A stretch of DNA of 64,000 bases from Marinoscillum sp040218045 (GTDB taxonomy: Bacteria; Bacteroidota; Bacteroidia; Cytophagales; Cyclobacteriaceae): positions 1-64,000 of the forward strand of contig JAVJQA010000032.1 of assembly GCA_040218045.1 (NCBI GenBank), written 5' to 3'. The stretch's first letter is position 1. Every line of letters starts with the position of its first letter. This document shows positions 25,823-33,857 of this stretch, piece after piece. The position numbers and the translations under genes were made by a program. A model generated the notes under the pieces. That model saw only the letters and a program-made list of their open reading frames with translations, was not told where the DNA came from and made no database searches.

Positions 25823-28636
25823 ATGACAATCACTAATAGAAGAGACGCTGGATATACAATCATTTCGAGATTTGAAGAGAGCTTTCGAAATGACATAATT
25901 GAAAAACTTGAAGCAAAATCGGGAGATGTGATGCTTTCGATTCCGCAAGGTGTAATTCTCAAGGCAAATTCCAGAGAGGGATTTCTGTTTCATGATGATT
26001 TTGGTGATTTCATGGAACAAATTGATTTCCCAGATCTAATGGAAATTTGTTTGTTTAAAGATAATTATGGCGTTATCATCAGTGATCATATTAATAAGGA
26101 GGATTTCAAATCAAATATGTCAGAACTTTACACATTGCGCTGTAAAATCGCACATGTAAAAGGTTTTTTCACAAGTATTGATCTTGATAAATTAAAAGAA
26201 TTAACTCAGGAGACATCTCTCTTTTTTAAGGATAATTATTTTAGAAATCTAATTGAGAAAATTGAAAAGAACCCGGAAGAGGTAATAATTAAAATACCTA
26301 ATGATTTCATTCAAGATTTTTTGGAACAAAGCGGAATCACACACAATCTTCCAATTCCTGATTATGAATATGAAGGTGGATTTGTAGGAAGAGATGATGA
26401 TCGGAAAAAGATAACTCAGTATTTACTTTCAGATAAATTCCCTGTTGTGACAATATCTGGTGCTGGAGGGGTCGGGAAAACCTCTTTAGCATTGAAAGTT
26501 GTTCATGATTTGACATATCAAGCCTCCAAAAAACCATTCGACTCAATAGTTTGGTTAAGTGCTAAAGAAAATAAACTTTCTTCATTAGGAATAGAAGATA
26601 TTGAGCCAACACTCAAAAGTTTCGAAGAGCTTTTGGATACCTTCATTGAACTATTTGGGTTTGAAAATGAAATCAAAGTCGGATCAATAGAAGAGAAGGA
26701 GTCATTGACCAATTCTATCATTGAACTCAATGATAGAATTCTTGTAATGGTGGATAATTTAGAAACTATAACAGATGAGCGAATAATCAACTTTATTATT
26801 GACGCTCCTATTAATGTTAAGTTTCTTGTTACATCTAGAAAGGGAATAGGTCAAATTGAAAGAAGGTATGACTTAAAACAACTTAAAGCCAAAGAGGCAG
26901 TTTATTTGTTCAGGCAACTTGCAAGAGATAAACAATTGACCTCTCTAATCACTTTGGAAGATGCCGTCATTAAGAAATATGTTCATAAGGTTTCATACTA
27001 CCCTTTGGCCATCAAATGGGTGTTAGGACAAGTTGCCAGAGGTAAAAATATTAACAAGGTAATTGACTCAATTCACTTTGATGAGAGTGATATTTCTAAA
27101 TTCTGTTTTGAACAAATATTCAATACCATTTCTTCAGAATCAAGAAAACTTCTTTATGCTCTTAGTTTGAATCAAGACCCTCCAACCGCAAGTATACTCC
27201 AACACACTTGCGGTTTTGAAGAACACAGGTTTGATGATGCAATTGAAGAATTAATACTGGTGTCTCTAGTAATTCCTGAACAATTTCAAAATGAACATAG
27301 CGAAATTGCGACAAGATATGAACTATTGCCATTAACTCGAGGATTTACTCGGCAACAACTCAATAAAGACCCAGAAACTCGCGAATCACTGAAAAAAAGA
27401 ATTTCAGAAATCGAGCAAACTGTATCTGCATCCGAAAGAGCAAAAAAAGAATATAGACATAGTCTATACAATTTTGGAGCTCATACTGACGAGGAAAAAA
27501 TAGCCACAATAATGGCACAAAATGCTTTTCAAAAATATCAAAGTGGACATTATGAGTTGGCAGTAGAAGAATATAGGAAAGCAATAAAGCTAGCCCCCAC
27601 CTTTGCACCACTCTATAGAAATTGGGGTGTTATGGAATCCTATGAGGATCATCTTCACGAAGCAACCAGCCTCCTTCAAAAAGCTGCTGAATTAGATTCA
27701 ACGGATTCTCAAGTCTTTTTACTTTGGGGAAATATCTATCGAAAGAACTCTAAGTTCAATGAAGCTCATGAGAAATATGAAAAAGCCTTTGATCTGGCTC
27801 CAGAAGACCCAATTATTTTGAGCGCACTTGGTCAAACAAAAGGTAGAATGGGCAATTACCAAGAGGCTCATGAATTATTGAATAAGTCACTTGTAATTGA
27901 TCCGGATTTTAAGTCTGTAAAGCATGAAATAATCAACCGAACTAGCATTGCCGAAAATCTAATCTCTTGGGGCGACTATCTTTTAAGAGATAAAGACCCA
28001 AGGTCTGCGGAAGCAAAATATTTGGAAAGTATCGAAATATGTCAAGAAACTTTGGCCTTAAATATCAGAGACAAAAAAGTATATTCAACATTAACAAAAG
28101 CTCATTTAAGGGCAGGTAGAGTAGCTTTTCAACTCGACAAGCCAAATCGCGCCATTGCATGTTTAAAATCAGTTGTGAATTCAAAAGAAAGAACATTCAA
28201 ACATGGTATACTTAGATTAAGTGCTCTCATTGATTTAGCTAACTATTTTATGAATGCAAATCATCTCAAAGAATCAAGATCATATTTAAATGTAATTGAG
28301 AAAGAATTTAGAGGTTCTGTTATTTTGAAAGAACCCAAGTTCAGTTCTCTTCAGGATAATTTAAAAGTTCTTAAATCAAAATTAGACTTGGAGAATCTGG
28401 CGTCAGGATCGATAACCTCAGTAAACCTTGCTCATGATTACTTAATTATTGAAGATAAAACAGATGGGAAAACCTATATTGGCAGTTCTAACGACTTCAT
28501 TCCCAAACTTGTTGAATTGAACCATGAGTTGGCAGGTCTAACTGTCCAGTTTTCAAAAGTCACTAAACGAAAGCCTGGCGGAGAATCTAAAAGGGTGGCT
28601 AAGCTGATTAGAATTACAGGGGCTAACAAACACTAA
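25823..28636 (+). CDS. STAND NTPase: HEPN-like N-terminus, NB-ARC, TPR repeats (cassette 6)
   Basis: 937 residues, no signal peptide. Res ~1-150: helical N-terminal domain with 'YTLRCKIAHVKG', where R106-x4-H111 fits the HEPN RNase motif and the context resembles Swt1-like HEPN domains. Res ~185-480: NB-ARC with P-loop 'GAGGVGKT' (213-220), Walker B 'ILVMVDNLE' (306-314), 'KFLVTSR' (333-339) and 'YPLAIKWVL'. Res ~510-760: at least four TPRs ('YRNWGVMESYEDHLHEATSL', 'LWGNIYRKNSKFNEAHEKYE'). A ~60-residue basic C-terminal segment follows. Effector-switch-sensor order is that of bacterial NLR-like immune proteins. Exceptionally long for a cassette gene. AT-rich compared with the core genes. Confidence 0.85.
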   Translation: MTITNRRDAGYTIISRFEESFRNDIIEKLEAKSGDVMLSIPQGVILKANSREGFLFHDDFGDFMEQIDFPDLMEICLFKDNYGVIISDHINKEDFKSNMSELYTLRCKIAHVKGFFTSIDLDKLKELTQETSLFFKDNYFRNLIEKIEKNPEEVIIKIPNDFIQDFLEQSGITHNLPIPDYEYEGGFVGRDDDRKKITQYLLSDKFPVVTISGAGGVGKTSLALKVVHDLTYQASKKPFDSIVWLSAKENKLSSLGIEDIEPTLKSFEELLDTFIELFGFENEIKVGSIEEKESLTNSIIELNDRILVMVDNLETITDERIINFIIDAPINVKFLVTSRKGIGQIERRYDLKQLKAKEAVYLFRQLARDKQLTSLITLEDAVIKKYVHKVSYYPLAIKWVLGQVARGKNINKVIDSIHFDESDISKFCFEQIFNTISSESRKLLYALSLNQDPPTASILQHTCGFEEHRFDDAIEELILVSLVIPEQFQNEHSEIATRYELLPLTRGFTRQQLNKDPETRESLKKRISEIEQTVSASERAKKEYRHSLYNFGAHTDEEKIATIMAQNAFQKYQSGHYELAVEEYRKAIKLAPTFAPLYRNWGVMESYEDHLHEATSLLQKAAELDSTDSQVFLLWGNIYRKNSKFNEAHEKYEKAFDLAPEDPIILSALGQTKGRMGNYQEAHELLNKSLVIDPDFKSVKHEIINRTSIAENLISWGDYLLRDKDPRSAEAKYLESIEICQETLALNIRDKKVYSTLTKAHLRAGRVAFQLDKPNRAIACLKSVVNSKERTFKHGILRLSALIDLANYFMNANHLKESRSYLNVIEKEFRGSVILKEPKFSSLQDNLKVLKSKLDLENLASGSITSVNLAHDYLIIEDKTDGKTYIGSSNDFIPKLVELNHELAGLTVQFSKVTKRKPGGESKRVAKLIRITGANKH

Positions 28637-28737
28637 AAATGAATATGCGAACTGAGCGATCTGAAAGGCAATGCAAAAAGAAAATTTCAGTGCTTCTAGC
28701 AACCGGGGCGCATACTCATTTTAGTTAAGCGTTGTAA
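28619..28737 (+). other. attC site of cassette 6 (about 117 bp)
   Basis: GGGGCTAAC (28619-28627) overlaps the end of the gene and matches the cassette start at 25800 perfectly. Arms ACTAAAAATGAATATGCG (28632-28649) and CGCATACTCATTTTAGT (28709-28725) pair almost completely with one bulge. Right core GTTGTAA (28731-28737). Confidence 0.85.
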
Positions 28738-28772
28738 GTCATTGCAAATACGAAATCTAACAAAATAATCAT

Positions 28773-29255
28773 ATGAAAAATGTACTCATCATTGCCCTTA
28801 TCGCTAGTTCATTAATGCTAGTAAATTGTGAAGGAAGTAAACCAGTCCTTATTAAGGATCAAGCATGGTCAGAAAGATGTAAAGGGGTTACTGCATTATC
28901 TTGGCAAAAGGAAATTCAAGGTGCAGACGCAGAAACTACAGCCAAAATTGTTACTGAAGCAACGTTAGCGGCAAAGGCTGATGCTAAAACTGCAGATGTT
29001 AATGCTCAAGTTGATGCTGGATTCAAGTCAGAATTAGCAAGAGTAATTAATGAAAATGTTTCAACTTCATCAGAAGTGGATGATGAGTTTTGGAAGCAAG
29101 AAAATACTTTCGGAAGACTTTACTGTTTATCTGTTAGTCTCTTAGATAGAGAAGATATTTCTAAAGAACAGAAAGAAAAAATTGTGGATGACATTCGTGA
29201 AATGCAAAAGGCAGAGGCAACATACATACTTAATCAGAAAAAAAAAGCCCAGTAG
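28773..29255 (+). CDS. lipoprotein, possibly the 5' part of a frameshifted gene (cassette 7)
   Basis: 160 residues with a lipoprotein signal peptide (lipobox 'LMLVNC', Cys19). The mature part has an Ala-rich helix ('TEATLAAKADAKTADVNAQV', res ~67-86), and a second helical part rich in Glu and Lys. It ends in 'NQKKKAQ' encoded over a run of nine A (29238-29246), after which the -1 frame stays open for 160 codons. Starts 42 bp after the core at 28731. No family recognised. Confidence 0.65.
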   Translation: MKNVLIIALIASSLMLVNCEGSKPVLIKDQAWSERCKGVTALSWQKEIQGADAETTAKIVTEATLAAKADAKTADVNAQVDAGFKSELARVINENVSTSSEVDDEFWKQENTFGRLYCLSVSLLDREDISKEQKEKIVDDIREMQKAEATYILNQKKKAQ

Positions 29256-29713
29256 TAACTCTTGATGACAAAGAGGGTAATGAAATCTTTTTTACTGTTC
29301 AAAATACCAATAAAACTGAACTTAGAATTGTTAAGATTTACCTGGAGCATTTAACTGATAAAACTAAAATATCGAATATTGGATTTATGTCAGAGATAGT
29401 TCCAAGAAGGAATCTTGGGACTATCGTGCTAAAAAGCAACAAGAGCGAAGCGGTTCTAATGTCTGCTGCAAATGTCCTTATTGTTGAACCAAGTTCCTTT
29501 GTTGCACTAATGTTCAAATATGATAAAACTCAACAGCCCAATAATTATGTGGCAGGGTTAGAAGAGTTTAAGTACGCGGATGATGAATCTGGTGAATTAA
29601 TCGGAGCGACAATAATGGAAGAAGGCATAACTAAATGGACTAATTTCAATCTTGTAGTTCGCTACATTGATGAGGAAGGAGTAAAGATCAGTAAAATTCG
29701 AATTGATGAATAG
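29234..29713 (+). pseudogene. downstream half of the cassette 7 gene in the -1 frame
   Basis: The frame is open from 29234, right at the A9 run, to TAG at 29713. Read in this frame the sequence continues '(K)SPVVTLDDKEGNEIFFTV' and 'ELRIVKIYLEH', a beta-rich domain that looks like genuine protein well before the first ATG at 29387. With one more A in the run the two parts would form a single lipoprotein of about 315 residues. It could instead be a separate gene starting at 29387 (108 residues), or a product of slippage at the A run. Confidence 0.55.
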
Positions 29714-29717
29714 AAAC

Positions 29718-29781
29718 GACTTACAACAACTAAGGCTTCATGTTGGGTCGTTCCGACCACACGAAGCCTTAGTTGTTAGCG
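29718..29781 (+). other. attC site of cassette 7 (about 61 bp)
   Basis: GACTTACAAC (29718-29727) is the exact complement of the cassette start GTTGTAAGTC (28731-28740). AACAACTAAGGCTTC (29725-29739) pairs perfectly over 15 bp with GAAGCCTTAGTTGTT (29763-29777); an inner GGTCG/CGACC stem caps it. Right core GTTAGCG (29775-29781). The shortest and most regular attC of the array. Confidence 0.88.
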
Positions 29782-29806
29782 GTAATTTTAAACGACATCA
29801 GGACAA

Positions 29807-30499
29807 TTGAGACAAATAAAAACATTTAGTGATTCTCGGCTCGACAATATGTGTTCATATTGTGGGGAACATCCTGATACAAGAGATCACGTTCCCTCTA
29901 AAATTTTACTAGACGAACCGTTTCCTGAAAATTTACCAGTAGTTCCTTGCTGTGATAAATGCAATCAAAGCTTTTCGTTAGACGAAGAATATATTGCTTG
30001 TTTAATTGAATGCGTTCTATGTGGCACGACCGACATTGACCAACTAAAAAGAGAGAAGATTAAGAAAATACTTCAAAATAAAGCACCCCTCCGAGAGAAG
30101 ATTTTTCAATCTATGATTGAAACTAATGGACAAACATCTTTTAATGTTGAAGTGGACAGGTTAAAGAATGTAATTCTAAAGCTTGCAAAAGGACACGCAA
30201 AATATGAAAATAGCGAGCCGGTATTTGACGCACCAACCCATTTTGCATTCAAGCCATTGCCGACAATGACTCAGAACGAAATTGATATATTTTTAGCGGA
30301 CTCTGAACTGACAAAATCTCCAGAAGTTGGAAGCAGAGCGATGCAGAATTTCTTCATCGACACAAACAATAATGTTCATTCACATTGGACAGTAGTGCAA
30401 CCCGACAATTATAGTTATTGTGTAACAATGAATCCAGGCAGACTTTCAGTAAAAATTATTGTTTGGGATTATCTTGCAGCAGAAGTGATATGGCAATAA
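29807..30499 (+). CDS. HNH endonuclease-fold protein (cassette 8, gene 1)
   Basis: 230 residues from a TTG codon at 29807; an ATG at 29849 is an alternative start that still keeps the whole metal site. The N-terminus has the zinc/HNH arrangement C16-x2-C19 ('CSYCGEHPDTRDHVPSKILL'), with 'DHVPSK' as the D-H pair, then 'VPCCDKCNQSFSLDEEYIAC' supplying the second CxxC and the Asn of HNH. The remaining ~150 residues are of unknown fold. Family members include nucleases of restriction and phage-defence systems. It is followed without gap by a GNAT-like gene (TAATG), so the two form a pair within one cassette. Confidence 0.8.
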   Translation: MRQIKTFSDSRLDNMCSYCGEHPDTRDHVPSKILLDEPFPENLPVVPCCDKCNQSFSLDEEYIACLIECVLCGTTDIDQLKREKIKKILQNKAPLREKIFQSMIETNGQTSFNVEVDRLKNVILKLAKGHAKYENSEPVFDAPTHFAFKPLPTMTQNEIDIFLADSELTKSPEVGSRAMQNFFIDTNNNVHSHWTVVQPDNYSYCVTMNPGRLSVKIIVWDYLAAEVIWQ

Positions 30500-30909
30500 T
30501 GACAACAACAGAACTTATCTCCTCAATTGACACGCTAGTAGTTAACTATCTTAAAGCCTATTTGGATACACTAGAGAATTTCTCTTCTTCTGTAGAGGGA
30601 AATGTAATTGAAGTTCAATGCAAAAAGAACAAAGACGACAATAGTCGCTTTATGCTCTTGCGTATGGGAATTAATTTTGAAAATGAGGAATTTTACATTT
30701 ATAACATTTACATACCAAATGAGGACAGAAAGCAAGGACTTGGATTTGGACTAATATCATTCATTTATGAAATAGCGAAGACCATGCGTTTTGCATTAGT
30801 TTTAGCTGACATGACAGACAGCTTTAGAGAAAAAATGATAAAAAGAGGCGCAAAAGAGACATCAATATTTGACTACTTACAAATCGTTGACACAACTAAG
30901 CTGACATGA
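30499..30909 (+). CDS. GNAT-fold N-acetyltransferase-like protein (cassette 8, gene 2)
   Basis: 136 residues from ATG at 30499, which overlaps the TAA of the HNH gene by one base (TAATG); an in-frame ATG at 30490 is also possible, whereas the one at 30418 lies deep in gene 1 and is not favoured. GNAT motif A is clear: 'IYNIYIPNEDRKQGLGFGLI' with the acetyl-CoA pyrophosphate loop RKQGLG, and 'DMTDSFREKMIKRGAKETSI' as motif B. Substrate unknown. In GNAT toxins an antitoxin is normally adjacent, but the neighbour here is an HNH protein, so a different relationship is likely. Confidence 0.75.
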   Translation: MTTTELISSIDTLVVNYLKAYLDTLENFSSSVEGNVIEVQCKKNKDDNSRFMLLRMGINFENEEFYIYNIYIPNEDRKQGLGFGLISFIYEIAKTMRFALVLADMTDSFREKMIKRGAKETSIFDYLQIVDTTKLT

Positions 30910-30917
30910 GAAAAACT

Positions 30918-31051
30918 ACCGCTAACAGCACCTACCCAAAAGGCGGGGTTTCGTGTTCTAAAGACAGTTTTGTGGTTAATCAAACAATCGCTTTTCAAAT
31001 CAAGTTTTGTGGTAAAAATCCCGCCCTTCGGGTAGCTGCAAAACGTTAGTG
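30918..31051 (+). other. attC site of cassette 8 (about 132 bp), right end of the array
   Basis: ACCGCTAAC (30918-30926) is the exact complement of the cassette start GTTAGCGGT (29775-29783). Arms CTACCC (30932-30937) and GGCGGG (30942-30947) pair with CCCGCC (31020-31025) and GGGTAG (31030-31035). Right core GTTAGTG (31045-31051). No further cassette with matching ends follows. Confidence 0.85.
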
Positions 31052-31400
31052 TGCCACGAAGTGGTACAAATCCAATAGGTGCAAATCCTATCAGGGAAAT
31101 TGTCTGTTCATCCTGGCGGACGGCTAGTCAAGAATACTGGACAGTTAGTAGTGTGAACTGCTCGCTGAAGCTTTAAACTTCAAATAATCAATGACTGGCC
31201 GTCCGCAACTGGCCGTTCGCCCGAAATGCGCAAGCGTGAACCTGATATTAGCTTCGAGATAGCTTAGCCCGTGGTTTGGGGAGGTTGTTGACGATGTCTA
31301 CGCGACCCGCCCAAACCCTGTCATACTGAAAGGATAAACAGATGCATGAATTTCAGTAACCTGTAGGAGTAATAGGGATAGTATCCAATCCATTGTTCAC
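31049..31400 (+). mobile_element. 5' fragment of a group II intron (domains I-III), no reverse transcriptase
   Basis: Begins with GTGTGCC, the GUGYG 5' end of group II introns, directly at the attC core. The layout follows domain I: GCCAC-GAA-GTGGT; ATAGG/CCTAT around GTGCAAAT; long stem GCGGACGGC (31116-31124) with GCCGTCCGC (31198-31206); 'CCGAAATGCGCAAGCG'; GGTTTGGG (31273-31280) with CCCAAACC (31310-31317); ACTGAAA (31325-31331) with TTTCAGT (31351-31357); then 'GGAGTAATAGGGATA', as seen ahead of the intron ORF in many bacterial introns. No maturase ORF and no domain V or VI follow, so it is truncated on the right and probably immobile. 3' limit approximate. Confidence 0.68.
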
Positions 31401-31421
31401 GCCTCTAAAGTAGAGCCCCCC

Positions 31422-31455
31422 AAAAAAAAGCAACCCATCGCTGAGTTGCTTTTTT
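31422..31455. terminator. bidirectional terminator between array and gltA
   Basis: A run of eight A (31422-31429), GCAAC (31430-31434), loop, GTTGC (31445-31449) and TTTTTT (31450-31455). The A run gives the U tract for the minus-strand gltA transcript. Confidence 0.75.
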
Positions 31456-31493
31456 GATTCTAAGGAGGTTGTCTTGATTCGCTGTAACGCCGC

Positions 31494-32780
31494 TTAGCGT
31501 TTCTCTACAGGAACGTAATCTCTTTCATTTTCACCAATGTAAACCTGTCTTGGTCTTCCGATTGGCTCTTTGTTTTCTCTCATTTCTTTCCACTGGGCAA
31601 TCCATCCCGGCAGACGTCCAAGTGCAAACATAACCGTAAACATCTCTGAAGGAATGCCAAGCGCTCTGTAGATAATTCCAGAGTAGAAATCCACGTTAGG
31701 GTATAGCTTTCTGTCTACAAAGTACTGATCTTCTAGTGCTTCTTTCTCCAGTCCTTTGGCAATATCCAGTACCGGATCATTCACGCCTAGTTTCTCCAAC
31801 ACATCATCTGCAGCCTTCTTGATGATTCGGGCTCTTGGATCAAAGTTTTTATATACCCGGTGTCCGAAGCCCATCAGCCTAAATGGATCATCCTTGTCTT
31901 TGGCTTTGGCCATCCACTTCTTAGTGTCACCACCATCAGCTTTGATGGCTTCCAGCATCTCGATCACTGCAGTGTTAGCACCACCATGAAGCGGTCCCCA
32001 CAGTGCATTGATACCAGCCGAGATAGAAGCATACAAGCTTGCATGTGAGCTTCCCACGATTCTTACCGTAGAAGCAGAGCAGTTTTGCTCATGGTCAGCG
32101 TGCAGTATCAGGAGTTTATCCAATGCGTCAGCGATTACCGGATCTACCTCATAGGTTTCAGTAGGTAAGCCAAACATCATTTTCAGGAAGTTGCCACAGT
32201 AATCCAGGCTGTTGTCAGGATAGACTACCGGGTGGCCCATCTGGTTCTTGTATGACCATGCTGCGAAGGTCGGCATTTTCGCCAAAATTCTGATAATGCT
32301 CAGGTTGACGTCATCCGCAGGCCTGTTAGGATCAAGACTCTGAGGATAGAAGGCAGTCAATGAAGTCACTAGTGATGACAATACGCCCATCGGGTGAGCC
32401 GTGGACGGAAAACCATCAAGAAGCTTTTTAATATCTTCATGTACCAGTGTGTGATTGGTAATGTCCCTCTGAAATTTAGCAAAAGTGGCAGTGTCAGGCA
32501 GAGACCCATAGATCAAAAGATAGGCAACTTCCAGGAAGGTTGATTTGTCAGCAAGTTGTTCAATAGGATATCCACGATATCTCAAAATTCCCTGCTCACC
32601 ATCAAGAAATGTGATGGCACTTTGAGTTGATCCGGTATTTTTAAATCCAGGGTCGATAGTGATGATCCCTGATTCTCCTCTCAACTTACTTATATCAATT
32701 GCTTTTTCCTGTTCTGTACCCTCAATTAGAGGAAGCTCATAGCTTTTACCGTCTACTTTGATCTCGGCTTTGTTTGACAT
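31494..32780 (-). CDS. gltA: citrate synthase
   Basis: 428 residues, full length for the type II (hexameric) bacterial enzyme. It condenses oxaloacetate with acetyl-CoA to citrate in the TCA cycle. The catalytic residues are in place: His in 'ILHADHEQNCSASTVR' region and 'WGPLHGGANTAVIEML', 'GFGHRVYKNFDPRA', and the catalytic Asp in 'YPNVDFYSGIIYRAL'. Ends 39 bp from a bidirectional terminator. Monocistronic by layout. Confidence 0.97.
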   Translation of the reverse strand: MSNKAEIKVDGKSYELPLIEGTEQEKAIDISKLRGESGIITIDPGFKNTGSTQSAITFLDGEQGILRYRGYPIEQLADKSTFLEVAYLLIYGSLPDTATFAKFQRDITNHTLVHEDIKKLLDGFPSTAHPMGVLSSLVTSLTAFYPQSLDPNRPADDVNLSIIRILAKMPTFAAWSYKNQMGHPVVYPDNSLDYCGNFLKMMFGLPTETYEVDPVIADALDKLLILHADHEQNCSASTVRIVGSSHASLYASISAGINALWGPLHGGANTAVIEMLEAIKADGGDTKKWMAKAKDKDDPFRLMGFGHRVYKNFDPRARIIKKAADDVLEKLGVNDPVLDIAKGLEKEALEDQYFVDRKLYPNVDFYSGIIYRALGIPSEMFTVMFALGRLPGWIAQWKEMRENKEPIGRPRQVYIGENERDYVPVEKR

Positions 32781-32871
32781 CTGTTATAACTTTAAAATAT
32801 TGCTAGAATTGGCTGTAAATTAACTATTTCTCTTCATTAAACTATGCTGTACTGAAAGTGTTGGCGGGAAT

Positions 32872-33696
32872 TTAATTTCCACCAAGTATTAATGGAAGCC
32901 CATCCTTTCCGCTACCTATCACCACCACTTTAGAGTTGGGGGATTCGGATAGTTTCTGAGTGGCTTCAATACCTCTCATTTTCAATAGCGCATCTGTTAA
33001 ACTGTTGTTAATGATCTTATTGGCAGCAGACTCACCTTCTGCTGCAATTCGCTTACGTTCTGCTTCACTTTTTTCCTTATCTAGTCTAAACTGATAAGCG
33101 AGCGCTTCTTGTTCTTGCTTTAGTTTATTTTCAATTGCAAGCCTGATTTGCTCAGGAAGTTTGATCGATCTGATGAGCAAAGCTCTCATTTCAATGTTAT
33201 TTCCAGGAGCGCCCAGGATTTGATCCGTTTCAGTTTTAATGGCTCCTTCTACCTCTGGTCTTTTGGTAGAGTAGATTTCCTCTGCCGTATACCTACCCAT
33301 AACCTGTCGCACAGTAGAGCGGACTTCTGGTCTTACCAATCGGTTTTCATAGTCCAAACGGAAAGTTTCATAGATTTCTCCAATGCTGTCATACATCGGG
33401 TGGTACCGTACAGTGATGTCTACGTTAATATTCAAACCATTTTTATCGAGTACATCCATTGTCTCTTCAATTTGGTTTTCGGTCACATCATACACATATG
33501 CATCTGACCAGGGCACTTTCAGGTGGAAACCTGGCTGGATAACATTTCTTTTATCCAATTGACCACTCAAAGTATTAAATATTACAGCACGTTCTCCTGA
33601 CTTGACTTTATATACTATTGTATTCGATAATGTCAGAAAAATGATCAGGATCACTCCAACAGTAATGATAAGTGGAAGATATTTTCGGTTGTCCAT
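32872..33696 (-). CDS. prohibitin/SPFH-domain membrane protein
   Basis: 274 residues: N-terminal membrane anchor (res ~7-27), SPFH/band-7 domain (res ~28-200, 'VKSGERAVIFNTLSGQLD', 'RPEVRSTVRQVMGRYTAEEI'), then an Ala/Glu coiled-coil 'EQEALAYQFRLDKEKSEAER' and a C-terminal 'SKVVVIGSGKDGLPLILGG' like that of prohibitins. Members form ring-like membrane scaffolds, in bacteria often with FtsH. No partner is adjacent. Confidence 0.9.
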   Translation of the reverse strand: MDNRKYLPLIITVGVILIIFLTLSNTIVYKVKSGERAVIFNTLSGQLDKRNVIQPGFHLKVPWSDAYVYDVTENQIEETMDVLDKNGLNINVDITVRYHPMYDSIGEIYETFRLDYENRLVRPEVRSTVRQVMGRYTAEEIYSTKRPEVEGAIKTETDQILGAPGNNIEMRALLIRSIKLPEQIRLAIENKLKQEQEALAYQFRLDKEKSEAERKRIAAEGESAANKIINNSLTDALLKMRGIEATQKLSESPNSKVVVIGSGKDGLPLILGGN

Positions 33697-33812
33697 TGAT
33701 TTAGATTATTTGTGGTGTTTGAGGCGTAAAGTTAACAATCAGAAGGTTATCTTGGTGATAATACCAGTTTGATCATGGAAATTATTGATTTTTCAAAAGA
33801 TTTTAATTTTCA

Positions 33813-33843
33813 TTGCAATCTAATCACCCCAACTATACTTTTC
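33813..33843 (+). promoter_or_regulatory. candidate Bacteroidota-type promoter of ppc
   Basis: TTG at 33813-33815 and TACTTTTC at 33836-33843 (consensus TAnnTTTG, one mismatch) are 20 bp apart. The position implies transcription starting near 33849 and supports the start codon at 33858. Confidence 0.4.
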
Positions 33844-33857
33844 TAAAATTTATCATA

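Larger units (their letters stand above)
19966..31051 (+). mobile_element. integron gene-cassette array without integrase in the window (CALIN-like), seven recognisable cassettes
   Basis: Core sites of the G/TTRRRY kind lie at 19966, 20947, 21797, 22913, 23721, 25800, 28731, 29775 and 31045. For each cassette the bases after its left core are complementary to a box at the end of its own gene: GTTGTATGCCAC/GTGGCATACAGC, GTTAGAGAG/CTCTCTAAC, GTTAGC/GCTAAC, GTTAACCC/GGGTTAAC, GTTAGACATT/AATGCCTAAC, GTTAGCCCC/GGGGCTAAC, GTTGTAAGTC/GACTTACAAC, GTTAGCGGT/ACCGCTAAC. This own-end complementarity is the signature of cassettes that circularise at attC. Each box is followed by an imperfect palindrome up to the next core. 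All genes read in the same direction. No tyrosine recombinase is present, so the integrase must be outside the window or elsewhere. Confidence 0.87.

Noticed and set aside
29387..29713. Independent 108-residue gene starting at ATG 29387
   Set aside because: Protein-like sequence in the same frame continues upstream to the A9 run, so a frameshifted single gene is the better explanation, though not proven.
31045..31493. A ninth cassette after the core at 31045
   Set aside because: No CACTAAC-type box or palindrome follows, and the sequence reads as a group II intron fragment.
19339..31493. Integrase, transposase or intron maturase gene
   Set aside because: None of the ORFs shows tyrosine-recombinase, DDE/DEDD or reverse-transcriptase motifs. 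The array therefore has no visible enzyme in this window.
33813..33857. Upstream start of PEP carboxylase
   Set aside because: Overlaps the candidate promoter and adds residues not typical of the family.
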